Shown: positions 27,001 through 31,023 of the stretch, one piece after another
Numbering within the stretch: the stretch's first letter is position 1
Layout of the letters: every line of letters starts with the position of its first letter
NCBI GenBank assembly: GCA_965199815.1
Contig: CBDATE010000018.1
Location: 372,001 to 436,000, forward strand
Length of the DNA stretch: 64,000 bases
Reading direction: 5' to 3'
From: Azotimanducus sp965199815
GTDB lineage: Bacteria > Pseudomonadota > Gammaproteobacteria > Pseudomonadales > Azotimanducaceae
The notes under the pieces: generated by a model
Databases searched by the model: none
Seen by the model: only the letters and a program-made list of their open reading frames with translations
What the model was told of the DNA's origin: nothing
Translations under genes and position numbers: made by a program

Positions 27001-29904
27001 AAGACCGCGACCAATGCCTTGGCATCGGGCACTACCGCCGAGGACACCCTTGCGATTGCCGCCGCCGACGGCACCGCAGGTACTGTCACCATCACGGTCA
27101 CCGGTGCCAACGATGCACCGACAGCCAACGCGGGAGCGGACAAGACAGTCACGGAAGGCGCATCGGTGACGCTCGACGGCACGGGCACCGACCCGGATGC
27201 GGGTACCACGCTTACCTATTCCTGGGCGCGCAAGTCGGGCGAGACCGACAACGCGGTCACCTTGACGAACGCCAACACGGCCAGTGCGAGCTTCACCGCC
27301 CCGAACGACATCGCTTCGGATGCGACGCTGACCTTCGTGCTCACCGTTTCGGATGGCACGGTCAGCGCCACCGACGAAGTGGTCATCACTGTGACCGGCA
27401 TGAACGCCGCGGCCACCTTCGGCGGCACACTCACCGGCGCGGTGACCGAGGATGCCACCCAGACCACCGCCACGGGCACGGTGACCGTCAGCGACAGCGA
27501 CGGCACCGACACCCTGCAGGCGCAGACGAACAAGGCCGGGACTTACGGCACTTTCAGTATCAAGGCCAACGGCGAGTGGACCTACACGCTTGACAACAGC
27601 AAGGCCGCGACCAATGCCTTGGCATCGGGCGCTACCGCCGAGGACACCTTTGCGATTGCCGCCGCCGACGGCACCGCAGGTACTGTCACCATCACGGTCA
27701 CCGGTGCCAACGATGCACCGACTGCCAACGCCGGGGCGGACGCGACCGTTGCGGAAGGTGCATCAGTGACCCTGGACGGCACCGGCAGCAGCGACCCGGA
27801 CGCGAGCACCACGCTCACCTATTCCTGGGCGCGCAAGTCCGGCGAGACCGACAACGCAGTCACCTTGGCGAATGCGAACACGGCGAGCGCGAGCTTCACC
27901 GCCCCCGACGACATCGCCACGGACGCGATGCTCACCTTCGTGCTCACCGTCTCGGACGGCACGGCGAGTGACACCGACGAGGTCATCATCACCGTGACCG
28001 GCGTAAACGCCGCGGCCACCTTCGGCGGCACACTCACTGGCGCGGTCACCGAGGACGACGAGGACAAGGACGAGGCCGAGGGAACGGTGACCGTGACCGA
28101 CAGCGACGGTGCCAACACCCTGCAGGCGCAGACGGATGTAGCGGGCACCTACGGGATGTTCAGCATCAAGACCAACGGCGAGTGGACCTACACGCTCGAC
28201 AACAGCAAGACCGCGACCAACGCCCTGGCCGCAGGCGCGACCGCCACCGATGCCTTCGAGATTGCCGCCGCCGACGGCACCGCGGGCACCGTGACCATCA
28301 CCGTCACCGGTGCCAACGATGCACCGACAGCCAACGCGGGAGCGGACAAGACAGTCACGGAAGGCGCATCGGTGACGCTTGACGGCACGGACAGCAGCGA
28401 CCCGGACACGGGTCACATGCTCACCTACAGCTGGGCGCGCAAGGCAGGCGAGACCAACAACGCAGTCACCTTGACGAACGCCAACACGGCGAGCGCGAGC
28501 TTCACCGCCCCGAACGACATTGCCGCGGATGTGACACTCACCTTCGTGCTCACCGTCTCGGACGGCACGGCGAGCACCACCGACGAGGTGGTCATCACCG
28601 TGACCGGCACGAACGCTGCCGCCACCATCGGCGGCGATCTGACCGGCACCGTCACCGAGGATGACGAGGACAAGGACGAGGCCGAGGGAACGGTGACCGT
28701 GACCGACAGCGACGGTGCCAACACTGTGCAGGCACAAACGAATGTCGAGGGCACCTACGGCACATTCAGCATCAAGGCCAACGGGGAGTGGACCTACACG
28801 CTCGACAACAGCAAGACCGCGACCAATGCCTTGGCATCGGGCACTACCGCCGAGGACGAGTTTGCGATTGCCGCCGCCGACGGCACCGCAGGTACTGTCA
28901 CCATCACGGTGACCGGTGCGAATGACGCGCCCACAGCGGATGCGGGATTGGACGAAACCGTTGCCGAGGGTGCCTCGGTGACGCTCGACGGCACAGGCAG
29001 TAGTGACCCGGATGCGAGCACCACGCTCACCTACGCGTGGGCGCGCAAGGCAGGCGAGACCGACAACGCGGTGACGCTCACCAATGCCGACAAGGCGAGC
29101 GCCAGCTTCACCGCCCCGGACGACATCGCTTCGGATGTGATGCTGACCTTCGTGCTCACCGTCTCGGACGGCACGGCGAGTCACACCGACGAGGTCATCA
29201 TCACCGTGACCGGTACTAACGCCGCCGCCACCTTCGACGGCACACTCACCGGCACCGTCACCGAGGATGCCACCCAGACCACCGCCACGGGCACGGTGAC
29301 CGTGACCGACAGCGACGGCACCGAAACCCTGCAGGCGCAGACCGACAAGGCCGGGACTTACGGCACCTTCAGCATCAAGGCCAACGGCGAGTGGACCTAC
29401 ACGCTCGACAACAGCAAGACCGCGACCAACGCCTTGGCATCGGGCACTACCGCCGAGGACACCCTTGCGATTGCCGCCACCGACGGCACGGCGGGCACTG
29501 TCACCATCACGGTGACCGGTGCCAACGATGCGCCCACCGCCAACGCGGGAGCGGACAAGACAGTCGCGGAAGGTGCCTCGGTGACGCTTGACGGCACCGG
29601 TAGCAGCGACCCGGACGCGAGCGCCATGCTCACCTATTCCTGGGCGCGCAAGGCGGGCGAGACCGACAACGCGGTGACGCTCTCCAATGACGACAAGGCC
29701 AGCGCGAGCTTCACCGCCCCGAACGACATCGCTGCGGATGCGACGCTCACCTTCGTGCTCACCGTCTCGGACGGCACGGCGAGCGACACTGACGAAGTCA
29801 TCATCACGGTGACCGGTGTGAATGCCCCAGCAACCTTCGGCGGCACACTCACCGGTGCCGTCACCGAGGACGACGAGGACAAGAACGAGGCCAGGGCACG
29901 GTGA
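1..29904 (+). CDS. Giant adhesin, N-terminal segment: LRR / Ig / cadherin-like / FN3 / Calx-beta / VCBS repeats (5' partial)
   Basis: This is an uninterrupted frame of more than 9,960 codons, open at the window edge, so the start codon lies upstream. Domain order: thirteen LRR modules with flanking Ig-like (signature GPWG..VTWAWTQVDG) and cadherin-like domains to about 17,120; four copies of a domain ending near AQSIxLNGARIV; He_PIG-like and FN3-like domains; seven Calx-beta-like domains at 19,915-22,290; more He_PIG/FN3; two Calx-beta-like domains at 24,340-24,990; then VCBS/PKD units 1 to 9. There is no transmembrane segment and almost no cysteine except in the LRR caps, as expected for an exported protein. 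The frame ends at 29904 because unit 9 lacks one C (AGGGC for AGCGGC, between 29,894 and 29,895). The stop is therefore an artefact of that deletion, real or from assembly, and not a domain boundary. Confidence 0.85.
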   Translation: MVAAVNNVSDCADVAGAQLAAIKSLALTGKKLSSLKTGDFDGLTGLGALRMNNNPSLTSLPVGIFDDLIELTILDFSLSGVATLPEGIFDQLTRLRVLTAGGNPLTSLPADIFEKLTDLRDVDLGATKLTSLPAEIFDGLTKMVRLRLDGNSSLTSLPAGILDDLTRLTLLALGANKLSSLPDNIFARLTVLTDLNLDSNPGAPFKPTVTVGADQLVVVGTEVSLAGVASGPWGGNVTWAWTQVDGASSTTEVTSGGVTLTGASSATASFTAPDTAEELHFMLELTPVPGTTGEVGISVSDPAWVTVTVNAPPRVANTLLSQGVQPGVAFSYTFPENTFTDSPGDTLTYTASAQGGAALPTWLEFNAMTRTFSGTPPNDYDGSLTVTVVASDGKGGSVSDFFDLLLTPTDVCNRTPIVQQVISATVPSAFGNCAVVTPEQLARITSLDMSRKTLRVQFSGARLERLRAGDFNGLTGLKTLNLSNNSLTELPDDIFAPLTALTNLNLTNNPGASFRPVVDAGPDRSVLPGAAVRLPPAQVSGPWGERVAWKWTQVTAAGVTTPVSGGVKLTGATDASVSFTAPSTPGDVHLMLRAEPTSGVRFGALFSAPDWVTVTANTAPVLANALPDQTAIAGTAFLHRLAENSFTDADSSNTLTYRAQRADGSALPGWLIFNTVIRTFSGTPQLADIGTLSIKVTVRDGNGGLVSDVFDIRVAGTDVCTRTSEVRAAILAAVTEVSDCADLTPTWLAAISSLDVSDHGSGLTSLRTGDLEGLTGLTELDLSGNRLASLPADVLDELAALTSLDLSNNTLASTSLPEGLFAPLASLATLRLAGNPGVPFAPTVNAGDDRGAPTGTRVTLAARVTGPWGERVTWAWTQVAGASSTTPVTGGVTLADSNSASASFTTPNASGALHFMLVVTPATGAVNGAASVRDWVTVDSMGVCGRTPQVRDAILAAVTGVSNCADLTPAQLAGITSLNVSGHGSALASLRTGDFGGLSGLTQLYLNNNGLTALPTGIFAGLSKLTVLRLDRNALSPSGLPAGVFAPLAGLTRLELASNALSSALPDGIFAPLTALTTLDLAGNSGAPFKPTADAGADQQVSYGVKVTLAGSATGAWGGNVGWQWTQVDGASSNTAAADAVTLADAATAKPSFTAPGAAASLHFRVVVTPLSGLGKGAAASAASWVTVQAGNTVPTLRKAIPDAFVVPGMAFSYSFPENTFADADGDPLAYTATKPDDSALPDWLNFEQDDTPRTFSGTVPSTFIDAVSVKVSASDGTATVSDTFDIRLRLPGVCLRTRQVRDAIVAALDGVSDCADVTDTQLAGITNLSFINKGLASLKTGDFDGLTGLGALRMNNNPSLTALPAGIFDDLAKLTILDFSLSGVATLPEGIFDQLTRLRVLTAGGNPLTSLLADTLDKLTDLREVDLGATKLTALPADIFDGLTKMVRLRLDGNSRLTSLPVGILDELGKLVDLNLNNTPLTSLPEGLFEQTTSLDTLNLSNIPAAPFKPTANAGADRAVPVAATATLAGEASGAWGERVTWAWTQVDAPGSTTAVTSGVTLADASSANPSFTAPDTVGDLHFMLIVTPLPPPGALVVGVAASSPDWVTITTSTVPTVANPLPDQQAIPGVAFSYAFPDNTFADSPGDTLTYTATRADGTDLPAWLSFDAATRSFAGTAQLSDTGLLSLKVTATDASGASVSDTFDLLVSRINVCNRTSQVRAAIVSAVPGVRRCASLTATQLAAITTLNLANSGIESLKAGDFAGLGGLQILNLSSTSMSSPNSLTSLPEGIFAPLTALTSLNLSGNPGAPFKLTTRIVSADQTVAGDTLVELSARVVGPWGSNVIWAWTQVDGDESTTEVGEGGVTLAGADKATASFTAPDMDATLYFTLRATPKSGIGLGVEAAEVRRARVTVGDGNNAPTVATPIPDQVAIPGAMFSYAFPANTFSDVDVNDTLSYTAILGDGSELPSWLTFNDGERSFSGTVSATFSGRLAVRVTAKDSSGGSVSDVFDIVASETDVCNRTPAVRDAIIAATAGISDCVDVTLSGLAGIANLTIANVGASGSLVVGDFAGLTGLGALTLNAAGLTALPGGIFDALTALTSLDLGGNSLASLPDNIFAALTRLDTLNLDGNPASFKPSVNAGSDQNARTGVMIELGATVSGAWGGNVIRTWTQVDGASSNTAVANPLALTGGNSASVSFTTPDTPENLHFRLIATPVSGIGMGAAASDPDWVTVSMALASPAGLELKANTLLDTGFSVQWEAVESATGYTATAAEDGRTPVPGEVTGVEATFTGLSDDTEYRVSVTASDDGGDYVDSAAATTTVTTRATPKVRRARVGNALLDLEGEYGLNDKFQVELIFTSDVKFTGVQANNPPTVVIDVGGERRIAKFDTEGSGRANAFQGFLYFVQSGDFDTDGVELLAQSIELNGARIVSGNPALDADPGIEAQPLRQLNVNPAIDNGIRTLNGGPGLRYSSPPATLTVNTPMPAMTVRLVNSDANPPPTFSYAVTSGTLPRGLQLNETTGAITGTPSEASDTETQVTVTGTTGTDPDTTSYGTEVTFPPVGEEILAKPQNLALEEGALASMFFTVTWDAVANATDYTATAVADGGEPVAGVVVGTEATFSGLTMNTEYRVSVVATAAANFLDSEAAELTVTTTFDAALSYPPPPLMLTTSVEIAPLTPTLERFAAPDAVTYSVSPALPEGLELDAASGEISGAPTMATGSRTMVTVTASAGSGNTVQSATKDIDFPAVAKGTLGSPTHLVPKAGTLTETAFTLSWDAVPNAAGYTAMANDADGGEAIFGRVSTPSSGPQAEFTGLTAGVTYSVSVTATGDANYADSAPATLSIVAGANQAPFIAAIADQRVTYGASPLLLDVDATDANAGDSLQYRVASSNTDVATVNPASLTDLDANSRLRVTLVGKGTTSITLTVTDGTANSSETFTFTVLGVALTTPSLTLEAGDRHLTPRWAAVPNAASHALQWKLSSVTDWEAPTGVNTVRSAMSGTAITGLANGTQYDVRVRAEVGEDATTRADSAWSNVVQGTPRGTDVCDRTSEVRAAILAAVTGVSDCLRLTATQLAAITALNLSNMRLASLEAGDFNGLTGLTSLDLSSNSLGSLPEGIFAPLGALTTLNLTGNGGAPFAPEVRTARSTQTVAQGTQVELAGLVAGPWGGNVTWAWTQVTGASSTTPVTEGGVTLTGATSSTASFTTPASNGTLYFMLIATPASGTGSGAAASVAARVTVTVSDGANTNNAPTVANPIPDRAAIVGMRFSYAFAVNTFADADAGDTLSYSVAQADGSSLPSWLTFNDIRRSFSGTPPATLSSRIQVRVTATDLSGGSVSDVFDIAASETDVCNRTPAVRDAVTAATSGVSDCAAVTRARLAAITTLNLSNKSLTSLDAGDFAGLIGLTSLDLSDNSLASLPEGLFAPLQALTTLNLANNPGTFKPTVNAGVDQVAPTGTEVTLYATVTGPWGDKVTWAWTQVDGASSNTTVASPVTLEDGATASPSFSVPSAPDTLYFRVVATPVSGTGMGVAASDADRVQVSMAMLAMPAGLALEENTLVADGFSVEWQVVANASDYRVTATPTGAGGTPVSVTVTGNAATLTGLQEETRYSVTVVASNSAGGYADSAASAALEVTTRSLPKVKVTRVNAELEGKVFGLGERVKVIVTFTENTVTTGVQPDNPPTILLNVGGQPRIARLGDFTGPLAEPGTKKNFYYEVQAGDFDDDGIDLPAQSIALNGARIVGGGNPAINADVRMEAEQPLRQLATLFEGDPKIRTVNGGPGLGYSPLPAMLMVNVPIEAITAIPRNFMSTDAITYAVTGTLPPGLMLDRTSGAITGAPTLANDTATTVTVTATAGTGMEAPTASARLTFPPVVKQVLAAPVVTLDAGDGQLTPSWEAVASATGYELQWKPSTTTSWDAQTGVTSVSSAMSGTAITGLTNGQTYDVRVRAQVSASMVYADDGAWSSEVQGRPAGMDVAPDFTNKSIDDQIWTVGTSVSLTLPAAIGGNGILSYRITPDLPTGVSLDAATRTLSGVPQALAAAATWTWRAADSDSNAQDSDTAALTFELTVLGVPLAPPEVTLAVGDARLTPSWAAVPNAMSYALQWKPSSVADWEAPTGVTTFASVMSGTAVTGLVNGTQYDVRVRAEAADDSTTHLDSAWSSAVQGTPRATDVCDRTPAVRDAILAAVSGVNDCLLLTPTQLAAITALDVSNKSLAALEVGDFNGLTGLTSLDLSNNSLASLPEGLFAPLAALTTLNLSGNSGAPFAPLVRTVRSTPTVAHAAKVELSALVAGPWGGNVTWDWTQVTGANSDTPVTEGGVTLTDAGKATASFTAPDMNTTLYFTVIATPVSGTGNGAAASGASRVTVTVSDGGNTNNVPTVENPIPDRAVRPGAMFSYVFPVNTFADADANDTLSYSAVQADGSNLPSWLMFDDGARSFSGTAPGTFSSRIQVRVTATDESGGSVSDVFAIAASETDVCNRTPAVRDAITAAASGVSDCAAVTRARLAAITTLNLSNKSLTALDAGDFRRLTGLTSLDLSDNSLASLPEGLFAPLTALTTLNLDGNPGTFKPTVSAGADQAAPIGDEVTLRATVTGPWGDKVTWAWTQVDGVGSTTAVATPVPLEDGATASPSFSVPSTPATLYFRVVVTPVSGTGMGVAASDADQVQVSRAILAAPSGLELKRATLGATGFSVEWQAVANASDYTVTATPVDDGGAPVAGAVTGSEASFTGLQENTLYSVVVLARDTSGGYADSPASAALGVTTQSVPRVVAVKANSEVRDRVFRAGDRFKVIVTFTENTVTTGVQPDNPPTILLDVGGELRTAQLGDFTGILANADTKKNFYYEVQAGDFDDDGIELPAQSIALNGARIVGAGNPAIDADVRMEARQPLKQFSSLFEGDPRFRTVNGGAGLSYSPPPATLTATLSIETMTAMPRNFMSTDAIAYSVSAGTLPPGLTLNAMTGAITGAPSQARDTAATVTVTATAGTGMNAMTASADITFPPVVKRTFPAPVLTLEVGDGQLTLTWTRQLSAVNYELQWKPSTVTDWTTVSSGPPRRVIRDLVNGRLYDVRVRAKALPGSTIHVADGLWSNEVQGRPAGMDVAPDFAGKSIDDQTWTVGAPVNLTLPSAIGGNGTLSYELTPELPTGVTLDATTRTLSGAPAAVTSAATWSWRAADSDSNTEDSDTATLTFQLTVLGAPLTAPQVMLQAGNGRLTPRWAAVPNAVGYALQWKSSSVTDWDAPTGVTTIESAASGTAISGLANGTQYDVRVRAEAADDSSTHVDSVWSSVVQGTPEATDVCRRTPDVRDAILGAVTGVSHCAQLTPAQLAAITMLDLAGVGLAGLQAGDFKGLTGLTSLRLDDNSLSSLPDDIFVPLAALTTLRLEMNPGAAFRPLVRVGADQVVTRGARVELFGRVSGPWGDRVAWQWTQVDPDSPTTALTGGVTLTGARSAAASFTAPERDAELLFRLIATPTTGTGKGAAASTEVWVQVTVGNTNNAPVVANPIPDLAARVGMRFGYTLPANTFSDADGDALTYSAARKDGGELPSWLMFDASARRFSGRVPSTFSTRLDIRVTAMDPSGGLVSDVFGIDRAETDVCNRTPAVRDAIVSAVSGVSDCLALTSAQLAGIGTLGLARSGITSLLAGDFAGLTGLGTLNLATNSLGSLPDGVFAPLTSLAQQFLGGNPGAPFRPTVSAGPDLAVPTGSKVTLRATASGPWGDNLGMAWTQVDGANSDRAAAVGERVTLTDGATATPSFTAPSMPDILYFRVVATPAPGTGVAQSAPDWVQVSMAMLAVPANIRLKAHTLVSDGFIVEWDAVDNASDYRVTATPTGAGGTPVSVTVTGNEATLTGLQEETRYSVTVVASNSAGGYADSAASVPLEVTTRSLPKVQRIVVNAEARDRVFGLGESVKVIVRFTEATAATGVPANIQDRPGILLDVGGQRRIARLGGTLEGPASLARPDVEKNFYYEVQAGDFDDDGIDLPAQSIALDGARIVGGGNPAIDADVHMEAKQPLKQLFPAYTGDPKIRTVDGGPGLGYSQPPATLTVGVPIEAITAIPRNFMSTDTITYAVTGTPPTGLLFDSPSGRISGTPSEANASSVTITVTATAGTGDNMKSASAEITFPPVVKQVLATPVVTLQTGDAQLTPSWEAVANATGYELQYKAVTTTSWDATSGVTTVGSATSDRAITGLTNGQTYDVRVRAQVSGSTVHEDNGDWSSAVQGTPVATDTAPDFGSKTVGDRIWAVGTSVNLILPTATGGNGDLSYELTPATLPAGVTLDVTTRTLSGAPTAATDATTYTWRVKDADSNEEDSDTAALTFTLTVSRATLATPVVTLDEGDEQLTPNWATVAGAASYALQWKAVATTSWDAETGVTTVASATSGTAITGLTNGTEYEVRVRAEAAAGSTTREDSAWSEVKKGTPFEPDVPPAFASGAVISDQIWTVDAAVSLVLPEATGGNGISSYTLTPSPLPTGITFDTNTRTLSGKPAAASVATTWTWRAADADSNTDDSDTAALEFSVTVGKARLAAPTNLALESNTLTTSGFTLTWDAVDKAAGYTAAAVAGDATVAGVVSLPSTGPQAVFTGLTAGIAYKVSVVATGDANYSKSEASESLNVATLGLAFSPTSLMVVEGGSRAYGVKLTAPPTADVTVTVSGATGDVTVDTDGVMTGKQDKLTFTSMNWDTAQTVTVSADEDTDTSDDTATLSHKAVGGGYDSVTGTLSVTVTDNDTPNLVLSVSSLTVDEGATGSYTVKLASQPTGDVTVMPGVPVNTDISVSPASLTFTMANWDEAQAVTVSAGADEDALDDTVTLSHSASGGGYDAVSGNLLVTVHDDDAPALEFTPASVTLDEGASAIYRVVLATQPSASVTVTVAGASGELSLDTDSVTAGNQNTLTFTTSDWKTAQTVTLTAGADSDALDDTATLRHTASGGGYDVVSGSVSVTVTDNDLPVFSVTGPVMVAEGAGTASYSVSLSLEPKTNVTVDYATADGTGSSGATAGSDYTAKNGTRTFTTDNWSTVQTVAVAVTNDALDEDDETFTFALGNASAGAELSSSAASVETTIADDDTRGVTVSETALTVLEGATGSYRVVLDSEPTGDVTVTVGGATGDVSVDTNPDMPDDQDTLTFTTASWNEAQTVTVSAATDEDAANDAVVMLAHAVSGGDYGSVTAEDVAVTITEKDMATFSVAGPSAVAEGAGTATYTVSLSAEPGVDVTVKYATGTTGTGAATAESDYTSASGTLTFTTSDWNTAQTVDVAITDDAVDEDDETFTFTLRDAATGSVLSPSATSVTTTITDNDGPQVTVSFAAGTYSVAEGATVSVAVTLSADPERSVAIPLTTTNGTGAVAADYSVPASVAFASGETSKTVTFSATDDTVDESDETVTLGFGTLPAGVTAGTTASTVVTITDDDTVGLTYSAPPPTLTVGTAVSLTATATGFGSATVTYSVTSGTLPGGLTISAGTGAITGAPTTLNASEVTVTVSARAGAGDAARTATADITFPAIGKTTLATPAMMLAAGDTELTPSWEAVANAASYELQWKAVTTTSWDAPTGVTTVASATSGTAITGLTNGTEYDVRVRAKAGSSSTNYEDSAWSEVVKGTPMQDDVAPGFAQGETIATQTWTVGTAVDLTLPAATGGNGTVSYELTPALPDGVVLDVTTRVVSGTPMLAAAQATYTWRAKDSDANTADTDTAALTFSVTVGKGTLAKPTGLAEKANSKTRTGFTVTWDAVDNAAGYTAMAVAGGGTAVTGMVSTSGTKPEAVFTGLVMNTTYMVTVVATGDANYADSPASEGFDVTTVANRVPTVANEIPNQVAVVGLSFEYIFPANSFSDADGDDLTYTATETDDSMLPGWLTLTAAERKLAGTPQSGDTGTLSVKVTASDGMDGSVSDTFDIVVSADTAPAFAENASIADQTWTVGTQITAFTLPAATGGNGTVSYELTPALPMGVSLDTATREVSGTPMVAAAQAAYTWRAKDSDANTADSDTVALTFSVTVNKGMLAKPTGLAVKANTLTTTGFTVTWDAVDNAAGYTAMAALGDVTVPGAVSTSGMKPEAVFTGLVMNTTYMVTVVATGDANYADSPASDGLSVTTETAPGLIVSPTSLTVAEGSTGTYTVKLATQPSAAVTVTIGGASGDVSVSETSLTFTTDNWDTAQDVTVSAAEDDDAEDDTATLSHTASGGGYGSLPSERAPSVTVTITENDTRGVTLSETALTVVEGSAGTYTVVLDTQPTGDVTVTIGGASGDVSVSATSLTFTSSTWNTAQTVTVTAAEDEDAVNDAVVTLTHTVSGGDYGSVMAASVAVTITENDMVTFGGDLTGAVTEDDEDRDEASGTATVTDSNGANTVQAQTDVEGTYGMFSIKTTGAWEYALDNADDDTNALAAGATATDAFEIAAADGSKGTVTITVTGANDTPTANAGADAMFAEGATVTLDGTGSSDPDTGHMLTYSWARKSGETDNAVTLTNADKASASFTAPNDIAANATLTFVLTVSDGTASDTDEVVITVTGVNAAATFGGDLTGEVTEDDEDKDEASGTVTVTDSDGADTVQAQTDEAGTYGTFSIKTNGEWEYELDNSKAATNALAAAATVSDAFAIAAADGTASTVTITVTGANDAPTANAGTDAAVAEGASVTLDGTGSSDPDASTTLTYSWARKSGETGNAVTLSNADKASASFTAPNDIAADATLTFVLTVSDGTESNSDEVIITVTGMNAAATIGGTLTGAVTEDATQTTATGTVTVSDSDGTDTLQAQTNKAGTYGTFSIKTNGEWTYTLDNTDDDTNALAAGTTAEDEFAIAAADGTAGTVTITVTGANDAPTADAGLDETVAEGASVTLDGTGSSDPDTGHMLTYSWARKAGETDNEVTLSNDDKASASFTAPNDIAADATLTFVLTVSDGTASHTDEVIITVTGTNAAATIGGTLTGAVTEDDEDKDEAEGTVTVTDSDGANTVQAQTNVEGTYGTFSIKANGEWTYTLDNSKTATNALASGTTAEDTLAIAAADGTAGTVTITVTGANDAPTANAGADKTVTEGASVTLDGTGTDPDAGTTLTYSWARKSGETDNAVTLTNANTASASFTAPNDIASDATLTFVLTVSDGTVSATDEVVITVTGMNAAATFGGTLTGAVTEDATQTTATGTVTVSDSDGTDTLQAQTNKAGTYGTFSIKANGEWTYTLDNSKAATNALASGATAEDTFAIAAADGTAGTVTITVTGANDAPTANAGADATVAEGASVTLDGTGSSDPDASTTLTYSWARKSGETDNAVTLANANTASASFTAPDDIATDAMLTFVLTVSDGTASDTDEVIITVTGVNAAATFGGTLTGAVTEDDEDKDEAEGTVTVTDSDGANTLQAQTDVAGTYGMFSIKTNGEWTYTLDNSKTATNALAAGATATDAFEIAAADGTAGTVTITVTGANDAPTANAGADKTVTEGASVTLDGTDSSDPDTGHMLTYSWARKAGETNNAVTLTNANTASASFTAPNDIAADVTLTFVLTVSDGTASTTDEVVITVTGTNAAATIGGDLTGTVTEDDEDKDEAEGTVTVTDSDGANTVQAQTNVEGTYGTFSIKANGEWTYTLDNSKTATNALASGTTAEDEFAIAAADGTAGTVTITVTGANDAPTADAGLDETVAEGASVTLDGTGSSDPDASTTLTYAWARKAGETDNAVTLTNADKASASFTAPDDIASDVMLTFVLTVSDGTASHTDEVIITVTGTNAAATFDGTLTGTVTEDATQTTATGTVTVTDSDGTETLQAQTDKAGTYGTFSIKANGEWTYTLDNSKTATNALASGTTAEDTLAIAATDGTAGTVTITVTGANDAPTANAGADKTVAEGASVTLDGTGSSDPDASAMLTYSWARKAGETDNAVTLSNDDKASASFTAPNDIAADATLTFVLTVSDGTASDTDEVIITVTGVNAPATFGGTLTGAVTEDDEDKNEARAR
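103..4365 (+). repeat. Near-identical LRR duplication, copies about 3,912 bp apart
   Basis: The stretch from about 103 to 450 recurs almost base for base at about 4,015-4,365, including the unusual LRR string GALRMNNNPSLT and the segment FSLSGVATLPEGIFDQL. The offset of 3,912 bp is 1,304 codons, so the frame is kept. The high nucleotide identity points to recent duplication or gene conversion within the gene. Confidence 0.75.
7006..18110 (+). repeat. Four copies of a cadherin/SwmB-like domain with a DFDDDGI..AQSI motif
   Basis: Copies lie at about 7,006-7,370, 10,957-11,340, 14,347-14,730 and 17,713-18,110. Each runs from PKVxxxxVNAE through VKVIVTFTE and PPTILLDVGG to a conserved acidic stretch YEVQAGDFDDDGI and then LNGARIVGGGNPAI. 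Each is preceded by an FN3-like domain and followed by a He_PIG-like domain (GTLPPGLxLN..TGAITGAP). The family assignment is by resemblance only. The Asp cluster could bind calcium, but that is inference. Confidence 0.5.
9163..13755 (+). repeat. Duplicated LRR-Ig-cadherin block, copies about 3,393 bp apart
   Basis: The pair of LRR modules at 9,163-10,370 recurs at 12,556-13,755 with an offset near 3,393 bp (1,131 codons), including the segment TPAVRDAxTAAxSGVSDCAAV and the same Ig and cadherin-like domains. A second related pair is the FN3 and acidic-domain block at about 10,759 and 17,518 (offset 6,759 bp). The super-blocks thus repeat at multiples of whole codons. Confidence 0.65.
19915..22290 (+). 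repeat. Seven Calx-beta-like domains
   Basis: Domains begin near 19,918, 20,257, 20,575, 20,914, 21,267, 21,610 and 21,964. Two flavours occur. One opens SPTSLxVxEGATGTYTVKL and has LTFTxxNWDTAQTVTVSA. The other opens FSVxGPxxVAEGAGTATYTVSL and has DEDDETFTFTL. Both match the Calx-beta pattern of paired EG and D/E-rich loops that bind calcium in characterised relatives. Further copies lie at 24,340-24,990 (two) and 41,640-42,965 (four), with degenerate ones at 49,075-50,110. Confidence 0.65.
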
Positions 29905-31023
29905 CCGTCAGCGACAGCGACGGTGCCAACACTGTGCAGGCACAAACGAATGTCGAGGGCACCTACGGCACCTTCAGCATCAAGGCCAACGGCGAGTGGA
30001 CCTACACGCTCGATAACAGCAAGGCCGCAACCAATGCCTTGGCATCGGGCACTACCGCCGAGGACACCCTTGCGATTGCCGCCGCGGATGGCACGGCGGG
30101 CACCGTGACCATCACCGTCACCGGTGCGAACGATGCGCCCACCGCCAACGCGGGAGCGGATGCGACCGTTGCACGAGGAAGGCGCATCGGTGACGCTTGA
30201 CGGCACCGGCAGCAGCGACCCGGACACGGGTACCACGCTCACCTATTCCTGGGCGCGCAAGTCCGGCGAGACCGACAACGCAGTGACGCTCACCAACGCC
30301 GACACGGCGAGCGCCAGCTTCACCGCGCCGGACGACATCGCCGAGGACGCGACGCTGACCTTCGTGCTCACCGTCTCGGACGGCACGGCGAGTCACACCG
30401 ACGAGGTGGTCATCACCGTCACCGGCACGAACGCCGCCGCCACCATCGGCGGCGACACTGACCGGCGCGGTCACCGAGGATGACGAGGACAAGGACGAGG
30501 CCAGGGCACGGTGACCGTGACCGACAGCGACGGTGCCAACACTGTGCAGGCGCAGACGGATGTCGCGGGCACCTACGGCACATTCAGCATCAAGGCCAAC
30601 GGCGAGTGGACCTACACGCTCGACAACAGCAAGACCGCGACCAATGCCTTGGCATCGGGCACTACCGCCGAGGACACCCTTGCGATTGCCGCCGCGGATG
30701 GCACGGCGGGCACCGTGACCATCACCGTCACTGGCGCGAACGATGCGCCGACCGCCAACGCCGGGGCGGACAAGACCGTTGCGGAAGGCGCATCGGTGAC
30801 CCTCGACGGCACGGCAGCAGCGACCCGGATGCGGGCACCACGCTCACCTATTCCTGGGCGCGCAAGTCCGGCGAGACCGACAATGCAGTGACGCTCACCA
30901 ACGCCGACAAGGCCAGCGCCAGCTTCACCGCCCCGAACGACATCGCTTCGGACGCGACGCTCACCTTCGTGCTCACCGTCTCGGACGGCACGGCGAGCGC
31001 ACACCGACGAGGTCATCATCACC
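29895..31023 (+). pseudogene. Frameshift-riddled part of the VCBS/PKD array (units 9-11 of the giant adhesin)
   Basis: The same protein continues here through several frames: frame 3 to about 30,173, frame 1 to 30,456, frame 2 to 30,504, frame 1 to 30,814, frame 3 to about 30,998, then frame 1. Comparison with intact units shows the cause of each switch: a missing C after 29,894, four extra bases at 30,173-30,176, an extra A at 30,457, a missing C after 30,504, a missing G at 30,814 and one extra base near 30,999. Each piece is ordinary VCBS or PKD-like sequence (SDSDGANTVQAQT, SWARKSGETDNAVTL). No piece has its own ribosome binding site, so these are fragments of the upstream reading frame and not small genes. 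Confidence 0.75.
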
